DNA of 64,000 nucleotides, taken from contig NC_092692.1 of NCBI RefSeq assembly GCF_964275005.1, positions 15,469,006-15,533,005 on the forward strand, read 5' to 3'. The position numbers were made by a program, and so were the translations under genes. The first letter of the stretch is position 1, and the number at the start of each line of letters is the position of its first letter. Positions 32,200 through 43,860 of the stretch are shown piece by piece. The stretch comes from Diadema setosum (Eukaryota; Echinodermata; Echinoidea; Diadematoida; Diadematidae). The notes under the pieces were generated by a model that worked only from the letters and a program-made list of their open reading frames with translations, made no database searches and was not told the DNA's origin.

Positions 32200-33700
32200 C
32201 AGTTACTCTTGATAATTGTGTGTGCACTTTACAGCATCATTAACTTGTTTGTTGTTTCTTGCATATTGCTTGTGTGCGTATTGTGTGTGTTTGTGTATCT
32301 TTGTTCAGGCCGGGGAAACATTCGGCAAGAACCAGTAGATGACAAGTTGACTCGGCTTGAATTGCACTGGGGATTCACGCACGTGGGGCTGGCAGGTGTG
32401 GCGGTAGGCGAGGTAGGCAGAGCCACCTCCCTAGTACAGTTCCCCGTCAGCTTGTTACCACGTAGTCGTATTGTGTAGTTGACGACTTGGGAGCTGACGA
32501 GCGTGGAGTAATCTTAGTAAACTAGTATAGAAGTTGCACTTCAAGGTTCCCTACATGGGTTGCGTTGCATACGCCTCAATTCTTCTGGACTCTTCTTTGA
32601 GTCACATTTAACACCACTTGTGACCTTCTGCCATGGTGGTATATAGCGTCCCCGAAGTATTGTGTGGGATATTAGGGCAACAAAGGGGTCAGAAGCATTT
32701 TGTTTAGTGTTGCTGAACACGGACAATGACAATACGTACGTACGATAGCACGGATGGTAGTCTAACCAAGGAGGTACAACATTCGAGGCTACTGGTCACA
32801 GTTGAGAGGGAAATGAATATCTCTTCAAGACAAAAGAAACTAAACGTTTTCAAGTGGAAGTTTGAACGCATGAGGGTGAAATTCACGCTGTGGATTGATG
32901 CAAAAAGAAGGACTTCTGATTACAAAGTAGCGGTAATAATAGCAATAAATCTAAATGCTATTTATTTAAGGCGTTCAAGTTTATATGTTTACAAAAGAGT
33001 TTACATCAGTATTGCTCAAAGAAAAAACACGAATAAAACATACACAACGTTGAAGTCCCAGATGTAAAATCATGAAGTCTTCTCTCTAAAAAAAAATAAA
33101 TAAAAAGAAGAAGCAATGATTAGGCAAAGTACACATTGTCTTGTATCATTTAGTACAGCAATTGTGCTCTTTAACTACAGCGCAAATCAATAGTGTAACA
33201 CTCACATACACTTTGATTCTTTCATGATAAAAACAAACTAGCTAGTCTTGAAACATGCAACTGAATTCATGAGATTGATCGGACAATGTCACGCGTCTTC
33301 CATATAGCCCGGTGAAATCTTCACTTCTTTCGCATAATCTAATGAGCTAGCCGAGGCGAAGTTTTGAAAGTGAGAGCAGAGGTTCCAGAGCGTCTGCTTT
33401 TGTGTATAGCCGAACTCCCATTGTGAGGACGGTGAAAGCTTAAAGGGAGATTACTGGCGGAGACCACCACTTGACCTTCGCTATTGGTCTCTCCATCAAC
33501 CTTTATCCTAGCTAAGCGTGATTCAGAATGACCATGGCTGTACCTATAAGAGAGACATTCAGTTTTGGTGTAAACCACTACTTAAACATTGTTATCAATG
33601 GGCGTCTATATACTTTTAGCGACCAATCAAAGACATACTGCTTAGAGAAGTTGACTGTGGTAAATATTCAAGGTTTATTGACGTTATCACTCAATCGATA
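32200..33700. other. Region downstream of H3
   Basis: No other histone gene is present, so H3 is a solitary copy here rather than part of a visible H1-H2A-H2B-H3-H4 repeat. No other gene recognised. Confidence 0.6.
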
Positions 33701-33702
33701 AA

Positions 33703-34044
33703 GGAATGGTTTAGTATTGGTTTAAGGTGAGAATTCAGCATTTAACATTTTGCGAGATATTGAGAAATTTCTTTGAAATGGCGTAGATATCCAAAACGAA
33801 ATAAATGAAAGCGCTCATCACAGAAGGTGGATCCCACCTTCACTGACCTGTTATTAGGATCACTTTGGGTATTGGATATATCAGCCGTATCAAAACCAAT
33901 TTTCATCAAATAAACTTTTGAATTCCTCTTAGAATTATATGCTCTTTCATGTTCAAAAAGAAGTTCTCATTATCTAAAATAATCATCATCAAAAAAGTTG
34001 TAAACTTCAATCCCCATCTCAATCGAAACTGTACCATCCCTTTA
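33703..34044. mobile_element. MITE, family 2 (copy 4, diverged)
   Basis: Homologous to the 21.25-kb element: TTAAGGTGAGAATTCAGC-like left end, central ATTTTCATCAAATAAACTTT, right end CCCCATCTCAATCGAAACTG before CCCTTTAA. Confidence 0.65.
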
Positions 34045-34216
34045 ACAAACGCGCATTAACCAAAGTACGTTGTTGTTGTTTTAAAGAACGAAAGGAGAGA
34101 GAGAGAGAAAATGGGGCCCTATACAAATAATTTGCCCCAGACAGCACTTAACATAAAACAAACATTCATTCATTATAAATCTTATAGAGATATAAACAAG
34201 AATATTAATTATATAC

Positions 34217-34357
34217 CAAGTCTCCACGAGGGAGCTCATATTGTCTCCACGAGGGAGCTCATATTATCTCCACAAAGGAGCGCATTAAGTCTCCACGAGG
34301 GAACTCACATTATTGTCTCCATAAAGGAGCTCATTACGTCTCCACGAGGGAGCTCAT
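34217..34357. repeat. Minisatellite, ~24-bp unit, about six copies
   Basis: Tandem variants of CTCCACGAGGGAGCTCATAT. The unit is partly self-complementary (GAGGGAGCTC). Confidence 0.9.
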
Positions 34358-35062
34358 GATATTTATGAATACCTCATATTCTTCAAACAAACTCAAATAA
34401 CTACACAATACACGCGCGCGTGTACCGCACACTAACTCATCCACGTGCACACACTCAAACACACACACGTACACCTCCAACCACGCACACACATACCAAT
34501 ATCATGGTTCAACCCAATGTAATATACGGTATTTAGATAGAGCACACACACAATGATATGTTTTACAAATAGATAAGATTACTATGGCTGTATCATTATT
34601 TCGAGAAAAAAAATACAGTGTTTATATCAAGGAGCTCTGAGCGTCACAGCAATGATTCGGGAAAAAAAATCAAAGGCGTTGATACAGGAAAATATATTTT
34701 GCAGCAAACGACGGAGAAATGTTATACATATTTAATCGTGGTTTCTATGATGTATGAGTATACCTGCGGGCTTCAAGCCAAGAAAGGAAAGTAAATTTTG
34801 TGTCAGAAAGTGGGAGTCATAATAATCTTCAAATTGATTTTAAACCACAAGTTTTTAAGTATTAAATAAGTGCAGGCGACTCATGCGAGAGGGGATTTAC
34901 AAAAATTTTGAGTTGCTCTTACTACTAAAAGAATAAGAAGTGTATCATTTATAAATAATTATAAATAAGTATATGGACGAGGGATCCCCTGTTCTTGCTA
35001 GGGAAACGCACGCAAGGAACGTAAGACAATGCTGTATATGTTTTACATAATAGAGACCCATT

Positions 35063-35290
35063 AGGGAGATGCCGGGATCTGCAACAGCGAGTGACTCCCA
35101 AAACCCGCTTGCTGCAGATTCCGGCACCTGGGCGAGGTGGACGGAGGACTAGGAGGCCTCGACGTGACGGCTGACCAAGGTCGGGTTGATGTCGGAGGGA
35201 ACCGGAGAGCGATGTCCGCTGTGAATGTCGTGAAGGTCTATTACGCCGAGGATAGGAGAGAGTGAAAGTCCTTCCCCTGTGTACTGGGAA
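35063..35290. other. GC-rich block of unknown nature
   Basis: GC-rich island within AT-rich DNA. It contains imperfect inverted repeats (CCGGGATCTGCAACAGCGAG with CTTGCTGCAGATTCCGG). On the minus strand a strong pyrimidine-rich acceptor precedes 35149-35283, an open 44-codon stretch ending in a stop. Could be a terminal exon or a transposon part; not recognised. Confidence 0.3.
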
Positions 35291-35706
35291 GGGGAAAGCG
35301 AGACTAAATAAAACATAAGTGAAATTAGTCACAATTGAGCATAAATGAAGAAAAAACAAAACAAACAAACATATTATTAATAAGCAAATATATGCCAACA
35401 TGACGTGTGTACTACTAGGCAACTCGCAATTATTTTGAAAATCTACGTTTGCAGATGATGATACATACATCTTCAAAATCCACCACCGCAAATGATAATG
35501 CATACATTATACAAGCTTCCCCAAATGCATGCCAATGCAACGTGGGAGACATTATTAATAAACAATTGATGTGTAATAATGATAATGCATAATAACATAT
35601 AATACCGACGATTCACAAAATATCTTGAAATCTACGTTTGCAAAATGATGGTACATACATTCTGCAAGACTTCGCAAAGTCCATGCTACAGCAAAGTTAT
35701 GCAATC

Positions 35707-36775
35707 TTAAATACCGTGATATTTGTTGGTTTCCTTGACATAGGTAATAACTGCGTCCAGAGCTTTTTGGTTTGCGAGTAAATCAGAGATGTTTGGCGAT
35801 TGCTTATGGATAGCACGTATGAGATTCGTACGTTGATTTGTGTGTTGTTTGCAGTCTAATAAATAATGTTCCACGGTTTCCAATTTATTGCATATTGAGC
35901 AAAGTCCAGTGGGGTGCTTACGGATAATATGATAAAAAGTTGCTAATCTGGCTCTGCCCATGCGGAGTCGGTGAGTTATTATTTCATCACGTCTATTCAG
36001 ACTTTCAAAGGTGAAGGTGTTTGAGGCACAGGGTTGGATGTTGAAAAGATGGCGTCCTTTATTAGACGAGCGCCATAACGCGTTCCAAGCGTCAAGACAC
36101 CTATGTTTAATTACATATCGTATATCATCAACATTTAGAGGAACACTGATTGTAATATTCTTACGTAAACTTTGTTTGGCAAGATAATCGGCTTTTTCGT
36201 TGCCCACTAGACCACAGTGAGCTGGTACCCATGCTAAAGTGATGTCACATCCATTTATTATAAGATTTGAGCATTTAAGAAGGACTTCATTGGGAAGGTC
36301 AAGGATATTTGAGGTGTGATTATTCAAAAGTGTCAAGGCACTGAGGGAATCTGAGAAAATAACAGCTCTGAGAGGGGGAGAGGATTCCAGCCATGATAAG
36401 GCAAGAAGAATCGCTACCAGTTCTGCGACAAATTGAGATGGGTGAAACCCCTTCACTTACTTCATGACGACAGTGAGGTACGTAAATTCCAATGCCAGAA
36501 CAGTTAGTGGAGGGATCATGGGAACCGTCAGTGTAAATTGTCAGGTGATTTGAATATGTGGTATTTATGGTTTGAAGAGCAGTTTGATGTTGCGCTGAAG
36601 AGAGGGCGGTCTTGGGACATGAGCTGTGAAGGGAGAGGTCAATATTGGGATGTTCAATGGACCAAGGGGGACTGTGATAAAAGTACGTTAACCCATCATG
36701 GCCTTCACCAAGAAATAATTCAGTACATGTGTACAATTATATACAATACAAAAGTACATAGTAATGTTAAGGGGA
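35707..36775 (-). mobile_element. 5'-truncated LINE with RNase H domain (I/Nimb-like)
   Basis: The 3' part of a non-LTR retrotransposon ORF2. The linker after the reverse transcriptase (PPWSIEHPNIDLSL) leads into an RNase H domain: TIYTDGSH (first Asp), AELVAILLAL (Glu), FSDSLSAL (Asp), AHCGLVGNEKADYLA (His/Asp). A CCHC-like CSICNKLETVEHYLLDC follows near the end. One frameshift lies near 36455, inside the RNase H domain, so this copy is dead. Endonuclease and reverse transcriptase are missing. LINEs with an RNase H and terminal CCHC belong to the I superclade; the exact clade is inference. Confidence 0.88.
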
Positions 36776-36899
36776 CATTGAAGAAAAGAAAATGCTGCAG
36801 TCGTGTTGAACGGAAGAACATGTTGAACTGAGCTCGTTTTATAAATCAATTAAATCTGCTCAAAATAAAAAAGGAATCTGCAAAACATTAGCCAACTTG

Positions 36900-37070
36900 A
36901 GAGAGCGGTTTATTATTCATTTATTTATTTAATTTCATTTCCGACAAAAGTGTACAATTCAATTTATTTATTTCATTCTCATTTTTCTTCCAACAAAACA
37001 TAACACAAAGTAAATCAGAAAATCCATCATAAGCATAATACATTACAAAGTGCGAAGGATAAACGATGGT
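36900..37070 (-). repeat. Retroposon 3'-end fragment
   Basis: On the minus strand: CTTTGTGTTATGTTTTGTTG, then AATGAAATAAATAAATTGAA, matching the insert at 62.2-62.3 kb. 5' truncated. Confidence 0.55.
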
Positions 37071-37346
37071 CAACAAACTAAGGAATATACATACCGGAAA
37101 ATACAAAGTTATATTTTGAGGAGAAAAAAAAAAAGAGAACCGAGAGGTCCACTAAAAAGCAGTGCTTGTAGATTGTGCACCACTCAAGAATTTCTTCCAA
37201 AAATATTCACTACAATTACAAATACATTACACAAAAATGATTTAGACAAAATGGGAACAAACAACAGAGACACAACATGACACGAATAAACTGAAGGGAT
37301 ACGATTGACCGGAATGGGACAAAAACACAATTAAAGGAAGAAAAGG

Positions 37347-37351
<5 letters not shown>

Positions 37352-37397
<46 letters not shown>

Positions 37398-37407
37398 AGA
37401 GAGAATG
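37352..37407. repeat. (GA)n microsatellite
   Basis: About 55 bp of GA dinucleotides with one interruption. Confidence 0.95.
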
Positions 37408-37409
37408 CC

Positions 37410-38920
37410 TACACGCTGAACAAGAGAAACGGAAGAGAGAATTGAGGAGGTGCTTGGAACAGCTGGTGACTGCACGCAGCTGTGTAAAAATTATGCAAAT
37501 AAGATGCCATACTTCATTGCCTGGTAATTCCGTTTTTCACTGCGCAATGATGAATTCAATAATAGATAGATGATGACCCTCATATTTGCTGTAACCTGTA
37601 TAGGTAATGAAAATGAATATCTCAACCAGAATTTAACACAAAAGATTTCAAATTACGCATAAAAATGTACAACGATGGAGAATTTCAAAATTTAGGGCCG
37701 GTGAATATAAATGTGTTCTGAGCTAATAAAATTCTCGAAAGAGGTAAATGAAACTCATTAGACCGCCTAGTAGGATAATCACGAAAAGATTGATTATCCT
37801 ACACAATATCACACAATATAATATAATAATATGACATTTGCACATAAACAAAATAGAGTACAGTGTGAGTTTTGCATATTAAAGAGAGATTAATGCAGAT
37901 TATGAACTTTCGTCTGCCCAAGTGCTTTGCGAATGCAAGAATCAGTAATGCACTGCTAAGCAATGGAAAGCCGTTTGAAAACTGTGCGAAAACGACAAAG
38001 AATTACAAATGAACAAATACAGGCATAAGTGAAAGAGAAATTTTCGTATAAGTCAAGAGATACTAATCACATATTATATCTCTCTATATATATTTAGATT
38101 TAGCCATATTAGGCAAAAGAAATTTTGCTATATATTGGGAACAAGAGGATAAGATCCACGCCAAATAGCTACTTGCTAATGCGGGACGTGAAATTCACGA
38201 GATAACTGGTCTTCGTTTGAGCAACATTTCATCATGGGTATCACCATTGGAAAAGTTTACTCTGCTCTTGAATAGATAAGGGTGTATCACGCGGCTCATT
38301 ATCTCGATATCATGATCCCATCCCATTTAAGATGCGACTGTTTGCCTACATGTCACGTGGGCGCACAGGAAATTTAATATTGAGTCTCTGCGCTATAACT
38401 TATATACAAATAAATGTACACACACACAGAAAACAGGCACACCTATACCAATCGATAGTAATGAATGGAGACTTCAAAGTTGTCATCTTTATTAGCCCAT
38501 CACTCTCTCTTTTTGACACAGAAGCCTACAAGTCCGACAGCTTCAATCACTTCACCATGACAATGAATGATTCAATAAACTGTTACATGGAAATTGGAGA
38601 CCAGTCCTCAGCTCTCGCTACTCGTTTCTTTTATTGGTTGCAACTGGCTTGAGACGATTATTACTGTCAAGAGATGAGCAAATATGGAATGACCAGGATA
38701 TTAGTTTCCTTCATTTTTTGCTATTGCATCTCATTACAACCACAGTACCCTTATCTCTGGGCAAGCTCACATGCATGCTGTGATTCACGTGGCTATGGCA
38801 GACACAACAGTAAAGCTATATCAAGATCCGTTTGCTCCAAGGGAGGATTACTGAGTATCGAATCGGTACATTTCTGCTTTAATCGATACCCGGATAAACT
38901 TTTGATACATACGCAACAAA
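37410..38920. other. Region upstream of the GPCR
   Basis: AT-rich; no gene recognised. The stretch just before the GPCR has an overlapping frame (38674-39144), not compatible with the receptor frame. Confidence 0.5.
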
Positions 38921-39883
38921 ATGCAGGTTTTATGGATTTTCTCATACATTATCGTTTGCCTTTCTTCAGTCAGTTTGGGTTCTCTTTCCCTCTACATCAT
39001 CTCAACGAAAGAGGGCGTGTTCGAAGCGCGTCAGAGACCCCTATACCAAACTGTATGCCTCGCAGATATCTTTTCCGGTCTGATCCGGGGGGTCCAGCAC
39101 ACAACTTTGCTCCTGAGCGGGGTGTGGCCACTTCCTCAAGATGACGTATTTTGTCAACTGTTAACATCGACAGGTAGCAGTCTCTATGCCTTTTCGTTAA
39201 TGATTATCAGCGTTGCAAGCATCGAACGGTACGTTGCAATCAGCCGGCCACTCCGCTACGTCAACATAGTCACGCCACAGCGATTGAAAGTGGTTATTAT
39301 TGTGTTATTGAGCTACTGTTTGATCATAATTCTCGTAATTATGACGAATACTTGCAATTCTAAAATCTGGGCCGACGACTACTGCGTAAACCACACCCAA
39401 GATGCTCTCCCCAAATTTTCCTTCTCAGACCACATGTGCATAATATCTGTCTTTAACTTTCCCTTTAGCCTGTTTGCCATCGCTTCGCCATGTAACATTT
39501 ACGTCCTCGTCATCACCTATCGACAGTCCAGGAGAAATCGGGTCGTCATCCCACCAGCTCCGCAACGAGATGGTCAACACGACTCCGCTCTCGCACCTGC
39601 CCCACCCAATCCCCGATCGAGCACGAAAGGCGTGTTCACCCTCACCTTCGTGACTCTCACCAGCCTTGTGGCTGTATCGAGTCTGTACGTTCCCGCCATT
39701 GGCATCTACGTGTACGGATGGCACATTGCCGTCTGGGCCGTTCACTTCCTGTATCTCGTGCAATCGTCCACCGGATGGCTCAATACACTTGTGTTCATTC
39801 GCACAAACAGAGCATTTCGCGAGTCCGTCCTGGAGGTTGCTTCATCAGTCAGAGATTGGGCCAAGCCGAAATGTTCCAGTTAA
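38921..39883 (+). CDS. Rhodopsin-family (class A) orphan GPCR, intronless
   Basis: 320-residue seven-helix receptor at the plasma membrane, presumably sensing an extracellular ligand and coupling to G proteins. Helices: TM1 4-26, TM2 40-64, TM3 78-100, TM4 112-131, TM5 172-200, TM6 239-263, TM7 278-302. Cys78 and Cys155 fit the TM3-ECL2 disulfide; IERYVAISRP (101-110) is the DRY region; Asn157 is a possible glycan site. It departs from the usual pattern: no GN in TM1, VP without CWxP in TM6, and NTLVF instead of NPxxY in TM7. An in-frame stop at 38903 supports the start; the N-terminus is very short. Large families of intronless receptors of this kind are known in sea urchins and amphioxus; the ligand is unknown. 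Confidence 0.88.
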   Translation: MQVLWIFSYIIVCLSSVSLGSLSLYIISTKEGVFEARQRPLYQTVCLADIFSGLIRGVQHTTLLLSGVWPLPQDDVFCQLLTSTGSSLYAFSLMIISVASIERYVAISRPLRYVNIVTPQRLKVVIIVLLSYCLIIILVIMTNTCNSKIWADDYCVNHTQDALPKFSFSDHMCIISVFNFPFSLFAIASPCNIYVLVITYRQSRRNRVVIPPAPQRDGQHDSALAPAPPNPRSSTKGVFTLTFVTLTSLVAVSSLYVPAIGIYVYGWHIAVWAVHFLYLVQSSTGWLNTLVFIRTNRAFRESVLEVASSVRDWAKPKCSS

Positions 39884-40445
39884 AGGGAAGGTAAACCCCA
39901 AGAGCAATGTGGATTGAGTGAAAGCAGCAGCATTAGTAGAACACATCTGTGAAAGTTTGAGGAAAATCGGACAATCAATGCAAAAGTTATGAATTTTTAA
40001 AGTTTTGATGTTGGAACTGCTGGATGAGGAGACTACTAGAGGTTATGACGTATGAGTGGACAACAATACTAAGAAAATATAAAGAAAATTCTGCAAAAAT
40101 CCATTTTTCATGAAAATTACAAATTCCATCAACTTGATATTGACATATGTTAAGGGTAGCAATTATTCCCCCTGCTTTCTGAAAGTGGTTGGTCCATTGC
40201 TCTTTCATAATTCTAGAAAAGTGAATTTTTGTTGAATTTCCTTTATATTTTCTTTATATTGTTGTCCACTCATACGTCATATCCTCTAGTAGTCTCCTCA
40301 TTCAGCGGTTCCAACACCAAAACTTTAAAAATTCATAACTTTTGCATTGATTGTCCGATTTTCCTCAAACTTTCACTGATGTGTTCTACTAATGTTGCTG
40401 CTTTCACTCAATCCACATTGTTCTTTGGGTTTACCTTCCCTTTAA
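39880..40445. mobile_element. Fold-back MITE, family 1 (copy A)
   Basis: 566-bp element flanked by TTAA. Its arms of about 190-220 bp are inverted copies of each other, from AGGGAAGGTAAACCCC to GGGTTTACCTTCCCT. No coding capacity; small frames inside it are not genes. TTAA targets are typical of piggyBac-like transposases. The left TTAA includes the GPCR stop codon. Confidence 0.93.
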
Positions 40446-41280
40446 GTTCCTCCACGTAACACGGTGCATGAACAGGATTAGATCGCGCAAATATCAAGGT
40501 CAAGTGTCCTGACGATACCTTTATTATGTACCGACTCCCACTTTTCATCAAATAGATACAATTTTGGACACGGAATGATTACACTGTGTGACTGAATCTT
40601 CACCTGACAGTAAAAATGACATTATAACTTGAATTCTTGATAGGTCTTAATCTAATCAACATTTGATGCTTTTTACGGAGTCGGGGACTGACGTCATAAA
40701 ACAACCGTCACGCCTTCATTTTTTACAGAATTTGTGACAGATCTTCAACTGATTGGTCGTGTCGGGCTTCAAAATCATAATGATTTATGATGTACTTCTC
40801 CCAAACACGAATCATTAGACAGATATGAGATCTACGACTTCGTTACTGAAAATCCAGACATATCAGCTGGAATTCTTGTTAGATAATAGAGGAGTGGAGT
40901 AGTGTAAAACAAAAAAAAAAACAACAACAAACAAACAAAGCGGTTTTTGAGGAAAAAAGATTTGAGAGTTGCAAACTCGAGTACAGTGTATAATGTATCA
41001 AGCTAAAAATAATTTGTTTTGATGATGTTTGACATATAAGAATACATTCAATACATATGTTTTATTTCTTGTGAGAAATGACAAAAGAACATTTAATATT
41101 TGATTAATCTTTATCATCTCTGTCAATGTTTCACGTCCATGACATGCTAGTCAAACCAACATGTTCTACGTTTAGATTATTTGTATTATTTCTATAGAAA
41201 ACACACGAGAACGACCTTGTGTGAGGACATGGAGTACGGAAATCATAATTAGAAAACTAGACTTGGAATTTGTCAACACT
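40446..41280. other. Spacer between MITE and repeat array
   Basis: AT-rich, nothing recognised beyond short A-runs. Confidence 0.5.
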
Positions 41281-41287
41281 GACAAAT

Positions 41288-42109
41288 TAGGTGATCCGAT
41301 CTTTTCGAAAATCAATAATTTGAGTTCTGATCCCAATATAGGCATGACCATACAGGTTTCATCTGTGTTTAGGAACATTGGCCGTGTGATGTTTGGATTC
41401 TCATTTAGAAAAGGGAGTCAGGTCTGCCATCTTTGGTACCAAATTCCGTATACACTATAACGAAGATGCAAAATGAAGTACATATGACCTTTGACCCCAC
41501 TTTGCACAGCCAAGATGGCATCTGAGCAAAAAGTGGTTATTTTGTGAAATGATCCTTGTAACATGGTCTTTACGTGTGCAAAATATGGAAAAGATAAGAC
41601 ATGTATTCACCAAGATACAAGATGATACATTTATGACCTTTGACCCTAATTTACATACCCAAGATGACGTCTGATCAAGTAGTTGTTATTTTATGAAATA
41701 ATGTACGTGACATGAACTAAACATGTGCAAAATATGGGGATGATAGGGGGTGTTTTTCTTGAGTTATTGCAGAGAAAGTTGCAGAAAGAAAGAAATATCT
41801 CAATACATCGAAGATAAGTTTGATTTCAACCAAGTTTTTTGACATAATCTCGGCGTCGTATGAAAAAATAGAGAGAACTCGACGACAGCTCAAAGTCTCA
41901 GCTACAACATACTAAAATCTGAGAGAAATTCACGGAAGAGTAAGTGAGCTAGTGCTCGATAAAGACCGTCATGTCAATTTTCATTTCCAGAAGAATTCCC
42001 TCCCATAGAGATAACACGTAAACTGGTTAAATTTGACAAGGTTACATTATATCCATTTTCACGAGGTGAAGACATCATCCGATTAAACTTTGATTGAAGA
42101 AAACTTAAA
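41288..42109. repeat. Partial first unit of the 1.75-kb tandem array
   Basis: Contains AGGTGATCCGA at 41289, two TGACCTTTGACC motifs (41485, 41634) and one copy of a ~120-bp sub-repeat (near 41903), all shared with the next two units but more diverged. Confidence 0.75.
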
Positions 42110-43860
42110 GAGTATTAAATTGGCTACAACATACTAAAATCTGGAAGAAATTCACCGAAGGGTAAGTGAGCTAGTCGTCAATAAAGACAATCATGTCAAT
42201 TTTCACATCTAGAAAAATTCCCTGCCATAGAGATAACACGTCATAACGAAGATACAGGAAGAAGTACATATGACCTTTGACCCCACTTTGCACAGACAAG
42301 ATGGCATCTGAGCCAAAAATGGTTATTTTGTGAAATGATCCTTGTAACATGGTCTTTACGTGTGCAAAATATGGGAGAGATAGGACATGTATTCACCAAG
42401 ATACAGGATGAAACATTTATGACCTTTGACCCTAATTTACATACCCAAGATGGTGTGTGATCAAGTAGTTGTTATTTTATGAAATAATGGACGTGACATG
42501 AACTAAACATGTGCAAAATATGGTGGTGATAGGGTATGTTTTTCTTGAGTTATTGCAAAGAAAGTTGCAGAAAGGAAGAAATATTTCAATACATCGAAGA
42601 TAAGCTTTAATTTCAACCAAGTTTTTGGACGTGATGCCGACAACGTATGAAAAAAATGAAGGGTACATTAACGATAGCCCAAAGTCTCAGGTACAACATA
42701 CTAAAATATGGGAGAAATTCACCGAAGCATAAGTGAGCTAGTGCTCGATAAAGATAGTCATGTCAGTTTTCATTTCCAGAAAAACTGCACTCCCATAGAG
42801 ATAACACGTAAACTGGTCAAATTTGACAATGTTACTTTTAATCCCTTTTTACGAGGTGATGCCGTCATCCAATCAAAATGTTGTTATTATATGACTGAAA
42901 GACCATTTAATAAGCTACATTATATTGAAATTTGGACGAAAATCAACAAAAGAATAAGTGAGATACGCTTGAGTGAACTTGGAATTTGATGACGTCATTT
43001 TGAAAATTTACTTTTAAAAATTTATTAAGAAATTTGATATCTTTTAATCATTTTTTCAGCATCGCCAACCCATGAAATGACATGTACAACTCATCAGCTT
43101 TCAGAATATGTAAAGAAAATGGGGGGTCACCGTCCATCCTAACGAGTAAAATCGGATTCAAAATTGGCGGTTTTTTTGCATTGTTGCACTGTATATCGCC
43201 ATTGACGCGCGCGCGGCATTTCAACTTTGACGGGCCCGTATGACGTCATATTGAGTGGGATTGACTTGAAACTTGGTAGAAATATTCTTTGACATTTCAG
43301 ACATCCGATCAAAGTGAAAAAACGGGAAATTTTCATTGCATATGAGCTGTGCGTGCGTATATGTGCGCGCGCGTACGCGTCCGTCCGATTTTTTCAATTT
43401 TTCAAAAAATGCTCCAAATGGTCTGAAACGTGTGCAAAAAAAATTTGAGCTCGATTTGAGCATACAAATATTTTAACGCGCGCGTACGCGCACGTTTTAA
43501 GAGAAAATATGAATTTTGAGAATATGAGTAAAATGCGCATAACTTGAAATGTATGTGACGTAAATTTCATTGAAAAATTCCATTCCATTAATGAGATATG
43601 AATGAAAATGTGTTTTCATATAATGACGTCATAGTGACGTCACGGTCGACTGATCACAGTGATACATAAAATTTGTCGTCTTTGGGACATGATACATATA
43701 TGGTATGAGTTTGAAATTGATACTCTGAGAACTTTTTGAGTAAGTAGATACACAACTTTTGTCCAGAAATAAGAACGAACCAACAAAGAATCCGTACAGA
43801 TACAGAAGGTGATCCGAGAGGATACTCGGATCACCTAAAAAAATTAAATCTTTGATGAAC
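42110..43860. repeat. Tandem repeat unit B (1,751 bp)
   Basis: Starts AAAACTTAAAGAGTATTAAA and is repeated almost in full by 43861-45612. Inside: two sub-repeat copies (42122, 42693), two DR1-like motifs (42271, 42420), an alternating GC/GT tract (43350-43380) and a hairpin AGGTGATCCGAG/CTCGGATCACCT at 43807-43836. No coding frame of significance. Confidence 0.92.

Noticed and set aside
34217-34357. CRISPR-like array
   Set aside because: Units are contiguous without unique spacers and the context is animal DNA; it is a minisatellite.
39987-40459. Small open frames such as the one starting MLNFLYIFF, repeated near 54613
   Set aside because: They lie inside the arms of fold-back MITEs and are repeated only because the MITE is repeated.
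43139-43588. Open frames across the tandem repeat array
   Set aside because: Overlapping in several frames, repeated with the DNA unit, and no protein family recognised.
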